A stretch of 13,864 nucleotides of DNA from an uncultured Gammaproteobacteria bacterium (GCA_903866355.1 CAIPNE010000214.1:1-13864), one strand, 5' to 3'. Positions 1 through 7,307 are shown, counted from the first letter of the stretch. Notes: generated by a model not told the origin, from the sequence alone. Program-made: numbers and translations.

Positions 1-213
1 GTCATGGCAGGCAATCGCGATTTGCAGCGACTCGAACTCAATGATGACCGTGCGCTGCAAAATGCCGGCCTCGTAGGCCTTGGCCGCCACCCCGCGGGCG
101 AGAAACTTGCCGCCCGCTTCCGTCACTGCCGGCAGCGCGAGTTTCGCGTAGGCGGCGAGTTTGTTTTCGTCGTGAACGGCGTGATAGGCGCTAATCCAAT
201 AGGCTTTGGGCAT
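1..213 (-). CDS. DUF1330 family protein (5' part, cut by window edge)
   Basis: Reading the minus strand from the ATG at 211-213 gives 71 codons open to the window edge. They start MPKAYWISAYHAV and include KLALPAVTEAGGKFLARG and LQRTVIIEFESLQIA. This is the typical first part of DUF1330 proteins: small (about 95-100 residue) ferredoxin-like, dimeric alpha-beta barrel proteins related to the EthD/ABM fold, with no firmly assigned reaction. The conserved opening (PKAYWI), the AGG-FLARG turn and the RTVIIEF strand are all present. A purine-rich stretch (AGGGGGAG on the minus strand) lies about 7 nt before the ATG and supports this start. About 25 C-terminal residues are missing. The gene is divergent from selD, and the 230 nt between them must hold both promoters. 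Family call is strong; function unknown. Confidence 0.85.
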   Translation of the reverse strand, partial: MPKAYWISAYHAVHDENKLAAYAKLALPAVTEAGGKFLARGVAAKAYEAGILQRTVIIEFESLQIAIACHD

Positions 214-391
214 CAGTGTGCTCCCCCTAAAATTTGAGATGGTGAATGACGCTCAAGGATAACGGGCTTGGCCGACCAGTGCGAAGCCCGGTGTGCACTG
301 CCGTCGGCGTTCCGCCGCGCTACCGTTTGATTTCTAACTGCCGGTTCAGGCGGCAACGTTCAAGCACCTTCCGCCTTCGCCGGTGTGGCAC

Positions 392-420
392 TTGGGCCGG
401 GTCGCGCGCTCCGCTACAGT
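392..420 (+). promoter_or_regulatory. Possible sigma70-type promoter for selD
   Basis: TTGGGC (392-397) and TACAGT (415-420) are separated by exactly 17 nt. They match the consensus -35 at its TTG core and the -10 at four of six positions. Initiation would fall near 427, leaving a leader of under 20 nt before the selD ATG at 444. No Shine-Dalgarno sequence is visible in that leader. The 214-391 part of this divergent intergenic region shows no coding signal. This is a pattern match only. Confidence 0.3.
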
Positions 421-443
421 GCAAGCCCTAATTCCCCCGCTAG

Positions 444-2681
444 ATGACTGTGCAACACACGCCCTTCGTCAAAGACCTCGTGCTCATTGGTGGTGGCCAT
501 GTCCACCTCACCGTGCTCAAGCGCTTCGGCATGCGGCCGTTGCCGGGCGTGCGGCTGACGCTGGTCAGTCGCCGCAGCGAGTCTCCTTATTCCGGCATGC
601 TGCCGGGGTTGATTGCGGGGCATTACAGCGCGCCAGAAATGCATGTCGATTTGCGCGTGCTGGCGGGTTTTGCCGGTGCGCGATTTGTGCAGGCCGAGGT
701 GACGGGCCTTGATTTGGCCGGTGGACGGGTGCTTTGCGCTGAGCGGCCGCCGCTGGCATTCGACTTGCTGTCGATCAATACCGGTATTACGCCCTCGTTG
801 AGCGATGTAGAAGACGGCTTCGCGCGGCTCACCCCCGTGAAACCCATTGATGAATTTAGCCCCCGCTGGGAACTGCTGAAGTCGCGCGTGCTGGCGGCGC
901 CGCGTCCGCTGCGGATCGGGGTGGTGGGCGGCGGGGCCGGCGGCGTGGAACTGGTGCTCGCCGTGCGGCAGCGCCTGGTGCAGGAACTAGCCCTCAGTGG
1001 GCGCGCGTGCGACGCCCCGGAATTCCATTTGCTCACCGCCACCGCGGAAGTCCTGCCTGCACACAATCGCCGTACCCGCGCACGCTTTGCGGCCATCCTC
1101 GCGGCGCAGGGCGTCCAGCTGCACACCCACCAGCGCATCGTGCGGGTCGATGCCGCGGCCGTGTATTCGGCCAACGGTGAGCGCACGCCGCTGGACGAGG
1201 TGCTGTGGGCCACTTCAGCCGCCGCACCGCCGTGGTTGGCGGCTTGCGGATTGGCGGTGACGGACGACGGCTACGTGCGCGTCGCGCCGACCTTGTGTTC
1301 GGTTTCTCATCCGATGGTTTTTGCGGCCGGTGATTGCGCGAGCGTCGAGGGCGCGCCACGCCCCAAGTCTGGGGTGTATGCCGTACGGCAGGGGCGGCCA
1401 CTGGCGGAGAATCTACGCCGGGCGTGTGTGGGCGAGCGCTTGCGCGCGCATCATCCGCAGCACGACGCGCTGGCCATCATTGCCACCGGACCCCGCCATG
1501 CGGTGGCCTCCCGTGGCCAGTGGGCCGTGAGCGGGGAGTGGGTGTGGCGCTGGAAGGATTTTATCGACCGGCGTTTCATGCGGCAGTTTCAGCAGCTGCC
1601 GGCGATGACCCACCGCACCTCGCAGCGCCTGGCGCCGGCGCTGGCCGCTGAAGTGACGAACTTGGGACCGGCCACCATGCGCTGCGGGGGCTGTGGTGCC
1701 AAGGTGGGTGCGCAAGTACTGGCCGACGCCCTGCGCGAATTGCCGGCGCAAAACCGCGCCGATATCGTGTTGGGGTTGGGCGCGCGTGACGACGCCGCCG
1801 TGACGACCTTGCCGGCCAATTGTGCGGCTGTGCACACCATCGATGGCTTTCGTAGCTTCGTGACCGATCCTTTTGTGTTTGGGCAAATTGTCGCGGCGCA
1901 CGCGTTGTCCGATGTGTTTGCGATGGGGGCGCAAGCGCAATCGGCGCTGGCATACGTCACTTTGCCGCTGGCCGCACCGGCGCTCGTGCAGCGCGATCTG
2001 GCGACCCTCATGGCCGGTGCGCTCAAGGTCCTCAATGCTGAAGGCGCGCAGTTAGTGGGCGGCCATACTGGCGAGGGTGCGGAGCTGGCATTGGCGTTGG
2101 CAATTAACGGCTATATCGAGCCGCAGCGCCTGCGCGCCAAAGATAGCCTCGCCCTCGGCGATGTCCTCATTCTCACCAAAGCGTTGGGCACTGGCGTGAT
2201 CATGGCGGGCGACATGCGAGGTGTCGCCAAGCCCGCTTGGGTGGACGCCGCGCTGGCGCAGATGGTGCAAACCAACGGGCCGGCAGCGCGTGCGCTAACC
2301 AATTTGGACGTCCACGCCATGACCGACATCACCGGTTTTGGACTGGCTGGACATCTGCGCGAAATGTTGCGCTCAGGCGGCTTGGGTGCACGCCTGACTT
2401 TGGCCAAACTGCCGGTGCTAGCGGGCGCTCGCGAGCTGCTGGCGGCAGGTATTCGCAGTACGTTGCATGCGCAAAACGAGTTTTTGGATGCGCACATTGC
2501 GGTGACTGATACCGCGGCGCACGCTGCTGACTTCGCCTTGCTTTTTGACCCCCAGACTTCGGGTGGTTTGCTGGTGGCGGTGCCACCGGGGAGCCTGCAG
2601 GAGTGTCTGGTGGCTTTGCGAGCGGCGGGGGCTGGGGCCGCCGTGATTGGCCAAATATTCTCCCGTCCCAACCCAGCCTAA
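444..2681 (+). CDS. selD: Selenide, water dikinase (SelD) with N-terminal FAD/NAD(P)-binding domain
   Basis: A 745-residue two-domain protein. Residues about 10-385 form a pyridine-nucleotide-disulphide/NDH-2-like flavoprotein: FAD-binding LVLIGGGHVH near residue 12, a second dinucleotide fold IGVVGGGAGGVE at 158-169, and the FAD-closing motif FAAGDCA at 293-299. Residues about 405-745 are a complete SelD, which makes selenophosphate from selenide and ATP for selenocysteine and selenouridine synthesis. Visible motifs are CGGCGAK (414-420), DDAAV, GGHTGEG, DITGFGLAGH and DPQTSGG. By alignment to E. coli SelD, Cys417 is the catalytic Cys17 and Lys420 the catalytic Lys20; Ala replaces the non-essential Cys19. 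This fusion is known (TIGR03169 describes the N-terminal part), and the flavin domain's substrate is unproven. An in-frame stop immediately before the ATG fixes 444 as the earliest start. No selA, selB or mnmH lies nearby. Confidence 0.95.
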   Translation: MTVQHTPFVKDLVLIGGGHVHLTVLKRFGMRPLPGVRLTLVSRRSESPYSGMLPGLIAGHYSAPEMHVDLRVLAGFAGARFVQAEVTGLDLAGGRVLCAERPPLAFDLLSINTGITPSLSDVEDGFARLTPVKPIDEFSPRWELLKSRVLAAPRPLRIGVVGGGAGGVELVLAVRQRLVQELALSGRACDAPEFHLLTATAEVLPAHNRRTRARFAAILAAQGVQLHTHQRIVRVDAAAVYSANGERTPLDEVLWATSAAAPPWLAACGLAVTDDGYVRVAPTLCSVSHPMVFAAGDCASVEGAPRPKSGVYAVRQGRPLAENLRRACVGERLRAHHPQHDALAIIATGPRHAVASRGQWAVSGEWVWRWKDFIDRRFMRQFQQLPAMTHRTSQRLAPALAAEVTNLGPATMRCGGCGAKVGAQVLADALRELPAQNRADIVLGLGARDDAAVTTLPANCAAVHTIDGFRSFVTDPFVFGQIVAAHALSDVFAMGAQAQSALAYVTLPLAAPALVQRDLATLMAGALKVLNAEGAQLVGGHTGEGAELALALAINGYIEPQRLRAKDSLALGDVLILTKALGTGVIMAGDMRGVAKPAWVDAALAQMVQTNGPAARALTNLDVHAMTDITGFGLAGHLREMLRSGGLGARLTLAKLPVLAGARELLAAGIRSTLHAQNEFLDAHIAVTDTAAHAADFALLFDPQTSGGLLVAVPPGSLQECLVALRAAGAGAAVIGQIFSRPNPA

Positions 2682-2699
2682 ACCGCGCGGCGCGCTCGC

Positions 2700-3479
2700 T
2701 TATTGCGCAAACTGTGCGCCCAGCTCACGCAGGATGTTGTCGGCAGCGGAGATTCGAAACAGGCCCAGACGCGGCATTTCGAGATCCACGGTGACATACA
2801 GAATGAGCGTGATAGCCAGGACAAAGCCGGCGATGTGCAAGCGACTCGCCGGCCCCTCTTTGCTGCCAATCGCGTAGCCGGCGTTGAGCGCCGTGGCGCA
2901 GGCGAGCAAACCCAGCAGCAGGTAAATGATCGTTGGCGGATGGTTTTGGGTTGCCACTTCGCGGGTCGTTGCAATGTCGAACATCTCGTTAAGCGCGGGC
3001 AGCAGCAGCGTCGTTGCCTGTGGCCCTGAAACCTCGGCGGCGGCGGCGACCGCCTGTGTCCAAATTTCGTGCTGCAGGACCAACACTGTTGCTTTGGCGT
3101 TGGCCGTGGCCTGTCGGTTGGTGATGTCCTCGAACACGGCCAGGCGCGCTGCCACATAGCGACTGAAGGCGTTGCGCAGCGCGGGCTGGCGCAAGTTGGG
3201 CAGCAGGTCTAGGCGCAAATAGGCCGTGCCGATGGCATTGGTCTCATCGCGAATGAGTTCGCGCCGCACCTCGTAGCGCGCAGCCGCCCCGGCAAACGTA
3301 AACGCCAGCACGAGGCCAAAAATCCCATAAATAGCACCATCGACGCTGCTGGCACCGTCGCCGTCGAGGATGCCACGAGCGCGCCGGGTGCGTGCCATGT
3401 GGGTCCCACCCAAAATCGCCAGCAACATCACAAGCCCGACGGTGGCCGCGAAGGCGGCCGGAAAATAATGGCTAAACAC
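2700..3479 (-). CDS. DUF4239 / bestrophin-like domain membrane protein (copy A)
   Basis: A 259-residue protein with four predicted membrane helices (about 7-25, 47-66, 181-205 and 215-234). A soluble, largely helical domain (about 67-178) lies between helices 2 and 3. Motifs typical of DUF4239 are GIFGLVLAFTFAGAA (52-66), ETNAIGTAYLRLDLLP (79-94) and a C-terminal DLEMPRLGLFRI (232-243). DUF4239 is annotated as bestrophin-like from structural resemblance; no transport or signalling role is established. The start is GTG at 3477-3479, with GGAG about 10 nt upstream on the minus strand. The gene converges on selD with 18 nt between their stop codons. It lies 147 nt downstream of the GNAT gene on the same strand, and a second DUF4239-like gene sits beyond that. 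Family call is firm; function unknown. Confidence 0.85.
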   Translation of the reverse strand: MFSHYFPAAFAATVGLVMLLAILGGTHMARTRRARGILDGDGASSVDGAIYGIFGLVLAFTFAGAAARYEVRRELIRDETNAIGTAYLRLDLLPNLRQPALRNAFSRYVAARLAVFEDITNRQATANAKATVLVLQHEIWTQAVAAAAEVSGPQATTLLLPALNEMFDIATTREVATQNHPPTIIYLLLGLLACATALNAGYAIGSKEGPASRLHIAGFVLAITLILYVTVDLEMPRLGLFRISAADNILRELGAQFAQ

Positions 3480-3626
3480 GGTTCGATAGACTCCAAATGG
3501 GGCTCGTTACGCTAGCGTGCCACCGCCGCGTAGCGCAAGCCCGTGCCGGGTTTCGGCGAGAGCGTGCCAAGGGTGATACCGCGTTACTCGCTGTTTAAGT
3601 GGGGCGCGGCGGCGTTGTGGCCGGGG

Positions 3627-4145
3627 TCAGGTGCGGCCTAGGGTTTTCTCGAAAATAGTCCGGGTACGCCCGCCTACGGACAACTTAGCGTGCTCCGAAT
3701 AAGCATTTTTGCGATAGAAATCCATGGCGTCCTCAGTCCAAAGATAGACTGTTTGAATGCCATAGCTGCGCGCTTGGCGTTCCATTAACGCAAGGATCTG
3801 CGTGCCGTATCCGTGTCCCCGCAGCGCCGGCTTAATGATAAAAGCCGCGAACCATGGCCGCAGATGCCGATAAGCTTCAAGCTCGTCAAAGGACGTCAGC
3901 GCAATGGCACCGATCACCTCATGGGCCACCACCGCCAAGAAAATGAGCGCAGAATCTGCCGCCGCAAAATCCCAACGCGAATAATCAGCCATCGCTGCTT
4001 GTTGGTAAAAATCGCGCCACTCTGGGGCATGAAACCCGGGCAGCTGGGCGTGCCAAAATGCCTGACTCCAAGCGAGTGGTCCCGCACCCAGCGCCGGGTT
4101 TTGCGCCAGCGGGTGTAGCACCACTGACACGGCGGAACGCGACAC
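3627..4145 (-). CDS. GNAT family N-acetyltransferase
   Basis: A 172-residue protein of GNAT size. The acetyl-CoA pyrophosphate-binding motif A is at about 101-116 (FIIKPALRGHGYGTQI, with R109-G110-x-G112-x-G114). It is preceded by the beta-4 strand AVVAHEVIGAIAL (71-83) and followed by motif B-like VYLWTEDAMDFYRKNAY (133-149), the usual FYxKxGF-type ending of the fold. GNAT enzymes move an acetyl group from acetyl-CoA to an amine on a small molecule or protein; the acceptor here cannot be told. The start is taken as GTG at 4143-4145; a second GTG at 4128-4130 would give a product five residues shorter. Only 11 nt separate it from the stop of the DUF4239-like gene upstream, which suggests co-transcription and perhaps translational coupling. 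No strong ribosome binding site is visible. Confidence 0.85.
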   Translation of the reverse strand: MSRSAVSVVLHPLAQNPALGAGPLAWSQAFWHAQLPGFHAPEWRDFYQQAAMADYSRWDFAAADSALIFLAVVAHEVIGAIALTSFDELEAYRHLRPWFAAFIIKPALRGHGYGTQILALMERQARSYGIQTVYLWTEDAMDFYRKNAYSEHAKLSVGGRTRTIFEKTLGRT

Positions 4146-4156
4146 GCAGCCAGCGC

Positions 4157-4903
4157 TTATTGCAGCTGGTCTAGGACCAATGAGTGGAGCCCTGGGCGGC
4201 CTAGATTGGTCACCAGGTACAACGGGATAGAGAACAGCGCGGCGGCGCTGATAGTGGCAAAACGGTGCCGCGCGTACGCATTTTTGCTGGCTGCAAGGTG
4301 GCCCGTCAAAAAGAACGACAGCACGTAATACAGCAGCTGTAGCGCGAGCACGATTTTTGGAATGCGCGAGGCCGCTGCCTGTTGCAGCGCGTTATTCGCG
4401 GTGAACACATTTTCGATGGCGGTTAGCAGATGGTCCACCACCACGTCCGAGGTGTTGGGCTTTAAGGTGGCCAGCACGATCTTATTCATGGCCTGTAGGG
4501 TATGGGCCAATTCGTTGGGGATCTCGCTCTGGCCGCCAATTTGGCGTTGAAGCTGGGCATCGTATTGCCCCGCCGCCAGTAAAAGTTGGTCGCGGGCCGC
4601 CTCTGGCAGCATGGCCGCTTGCGACTTGACCTGCGCCGAGGCCTGCTTGGCCCCTAGGATGGCCGCGACGCGCGCCTCTTGCAGGGCGATGGCCTGGCCA
4701 AAAGTGAAGGCCAGCAATAAGGCAAACAAGCCGAGGATTGGCGCCACCACAATTTGCGACATGAGGTCATCGTCAAGCGTCTCGTTGGAGACCGCGACCC
4801 GTTGAACGTATCGTGCACCCCCCTCTGCCGCGATGGCGCCGGCGAGGATAAGTGCCAGAAAAGCCAATAAAAGGTTTGAGTTGGCCAGTGTTTCAATCAG
4901 CAT
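4157..4903 (-). CDS. DUF4239-like membrane protein (copy B, divergent)
   Basis: A 248-residue protein with the same plan as the DUF4239 protein at 2700-3479. Helices lie at about 10-28, 52-72, 182-203 and 215-235, with a soluble helical segment of about 105 residues between helices 2 and 3. The second helix, GLFALLLAFTFGQA (58-71), mirrors GIFGLVLAFTFAGA of copy A. The C-terminal LVTNLGRPGLHSL occupies the place of VDLEMPRLGLFRI. Other parts are poorly conserved, so the two are distant paralogues rather than a recent duplication. Start ATG at 4901-4903, with GGAAG about 9 nt upstream on the minus strand. It is the first gene of a probable operon with the GNAT gene 11 nt downstream. The function is unknown; membership in DUF4239 rests on topology and the short motifs. 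Confidence 0.7.
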   Translation of the reverse strand: MLIETLANSNLLLAFLALILAGAIAAEGGARYVQRVAVSNETLDDDLMSQIVVAPILGLFALLLAFTFGQAIALQEARVAAILGAKQASAQVKSQAAMLPEAARDQLLLAAGQYDAQLQRQIGGQSEIPNELAHTLQAMNKIVLATLKPNTSDVVVDHLLTAIENVFTANNALQQAAASRIPKIVLALQLLYYVLSFFLTGHLAASKNAYARHRFATISAAALFSIPLYLVTNLGRPGLHSLVLDQLQ

Positions 4904-5147
4904 TTTTTTGACTTCCGATCATTTTGAACTTTGCTTGGCGTCACTACGGTAAGCGTCGCGGGTCTTGGATCTCTTGGTTTGGCTCTAAACTAAAATTTGC
5001 TTGTACCACCCACTGGCGCACTCGTGCCGCGACTATGCATGGTTCGCGTGTTAGTCGCCCCAGGCGAAGTTCGGCGCGCACGCAAGGCGCTGGCCAGCGG
5101 TGGGACGCCTGTTGACGACGAACAGCAGCACTATAGAAACCAACGCC

Positions 5148-5168
5148 GCCGCTTCTGCGGCAGTTTTT
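5148..5168 (+). terminator. Hairpin followed by a T5 run
   Basis: GCCGC (5148-5152), loop TTCT, GCGGC (5157-5161), then AGTTTTT. The shape is that of a small intrinsic terminator acting on plus-strand transcription. No plus-strand gene lies upstream here, so it may only block antisense transcription, or be chance in GC-rich DNA. Confidence 0.25.
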
Positions 5169-5204
5169 ACGCATCACCACGGGTGGGGCTGTTCCAGGTT
5201 CCTC

Positions 5205-5261
5205 GGCGGGCCGCCGGCCGTGCCAGGCCCGCCAAGGACTGCGGTGCGCGCTCAGCGCGCA
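5205..5261 (-). terminator. Tandem hairpins downstream of the EF-hand gene
   Basis: Two perfect inverted repeats follow the EF-hand stop codon on the minus strand. TGCGCGC/GCGCGCA (5245-5251 and 5255-5261) has a 3-nt loop and begins about 20 nt after the stop. GGCGGGCC/GGCCCGCC (5205-5212 and 5226-5233) has a 13-nt loop. No T-run follows either, so they are not classical intrinsic terminators. They could protect the 3' end or mark a Rho-dependent end. Confidence 0.35.
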
Positions 5262-5281
5262 GGGTCTGCTCCCGCTAGGCC

Positions 5282-5566
5282 CTAACGTGCCGCCGCAAAA
5301 ACCAAGATTTCGTCCAGCGTGATATAGCCTCTATTTTGGCCATCTATCTGGGAAAATCCCTGCGCCACTCTTGGCATGCCGGCCTTGGCTTCGTCCAGCG
5401 TGAGCTGACCGTTGTGATCTTTGTCCGCCAGCGCAAATTTGCTCCGCAGCGTCGCCTCGTCGGTTGCGCTTAGCGAGGCCATCGCAACGCCTGTGGAGAG
5501 GGTCATGACGCTCGCCGCGAGGAGCCCAGCCAACCCTCGTGGCTTAATTTTTAAAATTTTCAACAT
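5282..5566 (-). CDS. Exported EF-hand calcium-binding protein
   Basis: A 94-residue protein. Residues 1-30 form a signal peptide: basic start with KIKPR, hydrophobic GLAGLLAASVMTL, and a VAMA-S cleavage site. The mature part carries two EF-hand loops. The first, D48-K-D50-H-N52-G-Q-L-T-L-D-E59, has all canonical calcium ligands. The second, D75-G-Q77-N-R79-G-Y-I-T-L-D-E86, keeps the end residues and hydrophobic core, but Gln and Arg replace ligands 3 and 5, so it probably binds poorly or not at all. Small exported EF-hand proteins of this kind are common in proteobacteria and their role is mostly unknown; periplasmic calcium buffering or sensing is an inference. Start ATG at 5564-5566, with GAGGC 6 nt upstream on the minus strand. 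It appears monocistronic. Confidence 0.85.
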   Translation of the reverse strand: MLKILKIKPRGLAGLLAASVMTLSTGVAMASLSATDEATLRSKFALADKDHNGQLTLDEAKAGMPRVAQGFSQIDGQNRGYITLDEILVFAAAR

Positions 5567-6227
5567 TAGTTTGCCTCATTCGTTTATCCCTTAAGTCCCG
5601 CCTTGGCGAGACCATGCCGTTGGGCCCCACGCGGCCCAGTCTACCTTCAGTGCGGAACATGACGGGGCCAGCCATGGGTGTCAATCACCCTCAGCCGCAT
5701 TTTTTGCGGCGTCTGATACGTGGTGCGCCTGGCCGCTTGGTCAACGGTATTTTGGGGCTGCTGTCCACTCCAGCGCTGGGCCTCGCCCTGCCTTGCAAAC
5801 GCTGGCAGCCTAGGCGCTGTTGGTGGCATGAACCCACGCGTGCCACCCCCGCCCAGCGGCGGACTTGGCGCGACCAAATTGATAGTTCCAATTGAGCCCT
5901 AGCCAACCGTATTATTCGGCACGGCACGGCACGGCACGTGCAGGCCGGACGTGCAGGCGGACGTGCTGCGCTCACATCGCGCGCGCCTGCGTGCGCTAGA
6001 TGGCCAGCCAGCTGCTAGGCTAACCGGGGTTGGTTTCGAGGGGCACGGCTGGTCACCCAGCAGGGTCGCCCAGCGGCTACTGCGCTGGCCGGACGTCCAG
6101 TCCCGCCTGCGCGATGGCCGCGGCGGGGCGCAAACTCTAGGCCGTCGCCCAGCGCGGGTGGTTGACCAAACTGTTGACGGTGGCCCGCGTGCTGCCGGCG
6201 ACTAACGCTTTCCATAGCAGTGAGACG
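5567..6227. other. Gene-poor intergenic region between divergent genes
   Basis: About 660 nt separate the EF-hand start (minus) from the binding-protein start (plus). The open frames here show no domain, signal peptide or convincing ribosome binding site and overlap one another on both strands, as chance frames do in GC-rich DNA. It contains a short tandem-repeat patch (5917-5966) and a 6-bp hairpin with a T5 loop at 5694-5710. It must hold the promoters of both flanking genes. The end near 6160-6180 has two TTGAC- elements, but neither has a matching -10 box at the right distance. Confidence 0.5.
5917..5966. repeat. Short tandem repeats (CGGCA x4, then ACGTGCAGGC units)
   Basis: CGGCA occurs four times head to tail at 5917-5936. 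It runs directly into ACGTGCAGGC (5936-5945), which recurs at 5949-5958 and, in degenerate form (ACGTGCTG), at 5961-5968. The spacing is 12-13 nt. This looks like replication-slippage sequence. It is too short and irregular for a CRISPR or a clear iteron array. Confidence 0.6.
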
Positions 6228-7307
6228 ATGCCAGCACCCACATTAATAGCCTGCACGACGAATATTCGCCCGCCCAAAGTGCCCGCGCACCGGCGCGCAC
6301 GCTGGCGACTCGTGGTATTGCTGCTGGGCGCGCTGGGCATCACCGGTGGCAGTATGGCGGGCGAAACGCTGGCACGTGTGCGCTCGAGCGGGGAGGTGCG
6401 CTGTGGTGTCAGTCGCAATATTCTGGGTCTGGCCAGCCAGAATCCGCAGGGTGAGTGGGCTGGTTTCGAGGTGGATATTTGCCGGGCCGTGGCGGCGGCA
6501 ATTTTGGGTGATGCCAAGCGGGTGCGCATTATTCCGGTTAATGGCTTCGAGCGGTTTCCTGCGCTCTTGGCAGAACGTGTCGATCTGATTGCCGGCAGCA
6601 GCACGTGGACCTTCGCGCGCGAAGGTGGGCTGCGGGTGGTTTTCACCGGCCCGCTGTTGTTTGACGAGCAACGCGTCTTGGTGGCCCAAAACAGCCCTCT
6701 TAAGGCCCTTCCCGAGCTGGCCGGCCAAGTCATCTGCGCGATCAAGGGTTCTACCCATGTGGCGCATCTGGACAGCTATTTCGGCGCGCGTGGCAGCCAC
6801 TACGAACTGCGCTTGGAAGAGTCCTTTGAGGCGGCCCGGGTAGCCTTTGAAGCTCAGCAGTGCGCCGCCCTGAGCGCCGATGGGGTCGCGCTGGCCGCGT
6901 TGGACCACCCGCCGGTGGGTGAGGACGATCGCTACCGCCTGCTGCCTGAAGCGCTAGGGGCCGAACCACTAGCGCCTGCGCTGCGCCAAGGCGATGCCGA
7001 ATGGGAGCGTGCGGTGCGTTGGGTCGGATTTGTCCTCATCCTTGCCGAAGCCGAAGGTATCGACCAGCGTGCCGCCCTCAACTCTTTGGGTGCCGGTCCG
7101 CCGGCTCCCCTACTGGTTGGCTTGCGCCGCTACGCCGCGACCTTGGGTGGCGATCCGCGGTGGGCTGAGCGCGTCATTGCGGCGGGTGGCAATTACGGGG
7201 AGATTTTTGAGCGCAACCTCGGCGGTGGCACGCGACTGATGTTCCCCCGCGGACTTAACCGGCCGTGGCGGATGGGCGGCGCGCTCTTTGCGCCATCCCT
7301 GCAATAA
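6228..7307 (+). CDS. AapJ-like amino-acid ABC transporter substrate-binding protein
   Basis: A 359-residue periplasmic binding protein (SBP_bac_3 fold) close to the general L-amino-acid binding proteins AapJ/BztA. Family features are EVRCGVSRNILGLAS near 56-70, GEWAGFEVDICRAVAAAILGD at about 75-95, NGFERFPALLAERVDLI (105-121), SSTWTFARE (124-132), and the C-terminal GGNYGEIFERN with a closing RGLN-PW-GG-LFAP segment. A Sec signal follows a basic RRARWR stretch: LVVLLLGALGITG, with cleavage likely after SMA44. The start is uncertain. ATG 6228 has a long, odd n-region and no good ribosome binding site; GTG 6279 would give a 342-residue protein with a normal signal peptide; a TTG at 6162 extends the frame further. 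No AapQ/M/P permease or ATPase is present; the next gene, 26 nt downstream, encodes a secondary permease. Confidence 0.85.
   Translation: MPAPTLIACTTNIRPPKVPAHRRARWRLVVLLLGALGITGGSMAGETLARVRSSGEVRCGVSRNILGLASQNPQGEWAGFEVDICRAVAAAILGDAKRVRIIPVNGFERFPALLAERVDLIAGSSTWTFAREGGLRVVFTGPLLFDEQRVLVAQNSPLKALPELAGQVICAIKGSTHVAHLDSYFGARGSHYELRLEESFEAARVAFEAQQCAALSADGVALAALDHPPVGEDDRYRLLPEALGAEPLAPALRQGDAEWERAVRWVGFVLILAEAEGIDQRAALNSLGAGPPAPLLVGLRRYAATLGGDPRWAERVIAAGGNYGEIFERNLGGGTRLMFPRGLNRPWRMGGALFAPSLQ

Larger units (their letters stand above)
4904..5281. other. Non-coding region with three GC-rich hairpins
   Basis: No open frame here has a recognisable family or a plausible ribosome binding site. The AT-richer part near 4904-4990 lies directly upstream of the minus-strand DUF4239-like gene and probably holds its promoter, though no clear -35/-10 pair is visible. 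The rest contains three perfect-stem hairpins at 5148-5161, 5205-5233 and 5245-5261, listed separately. Confidence 0.5.

Noticed and set aside
4..237. Plus-strand open frame at the left edge
   Set aside because: It is the antisense shadow of the DUF1330 gene, whose minus-strand translation matches the family well.
623..1213. 196-residue minus-strand open frame inside selD
   Set aside because: Low-complexity Ser/Ala/Arg-rich translation with no domain, entirely inside the well-supported selD; typical antisense frame in GC-rich DNA.
4997..5285. Overlapping plus-strand open frames between the DUF4239-like and EF-hand genes
   Set aside because: Proline/arginine-rich chance translations that cross the hairpins, with no family resemblance or start signal.
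5694..5710. Intrinsic terminator
   Set aside because: The GCCGCA/TGCGGC stem has its T-run in the loop, not after the stem, so it does not fit the terminator pattern.
5917..5968. CRISPR array or iteron origin
   Set aside because: Units are 5 and about 12 nt with no spacers, and no cas or replication gene is nearby.
5951..6205. Possible helix-turn-helix/transposase fragment
   Set aside because: A stretch reading GWSPSRVAQRLLRW faintly recalls a transposase HTH, but the flanking residues do not fit and no inverted repeats or other transposase parts are seen.
6137..6908. Two long minus-strand open frames over the binding-protein gene
   Set aside because: They overlap an intact AapJ-like gene and show no recognisable motif or ribosome binding site.
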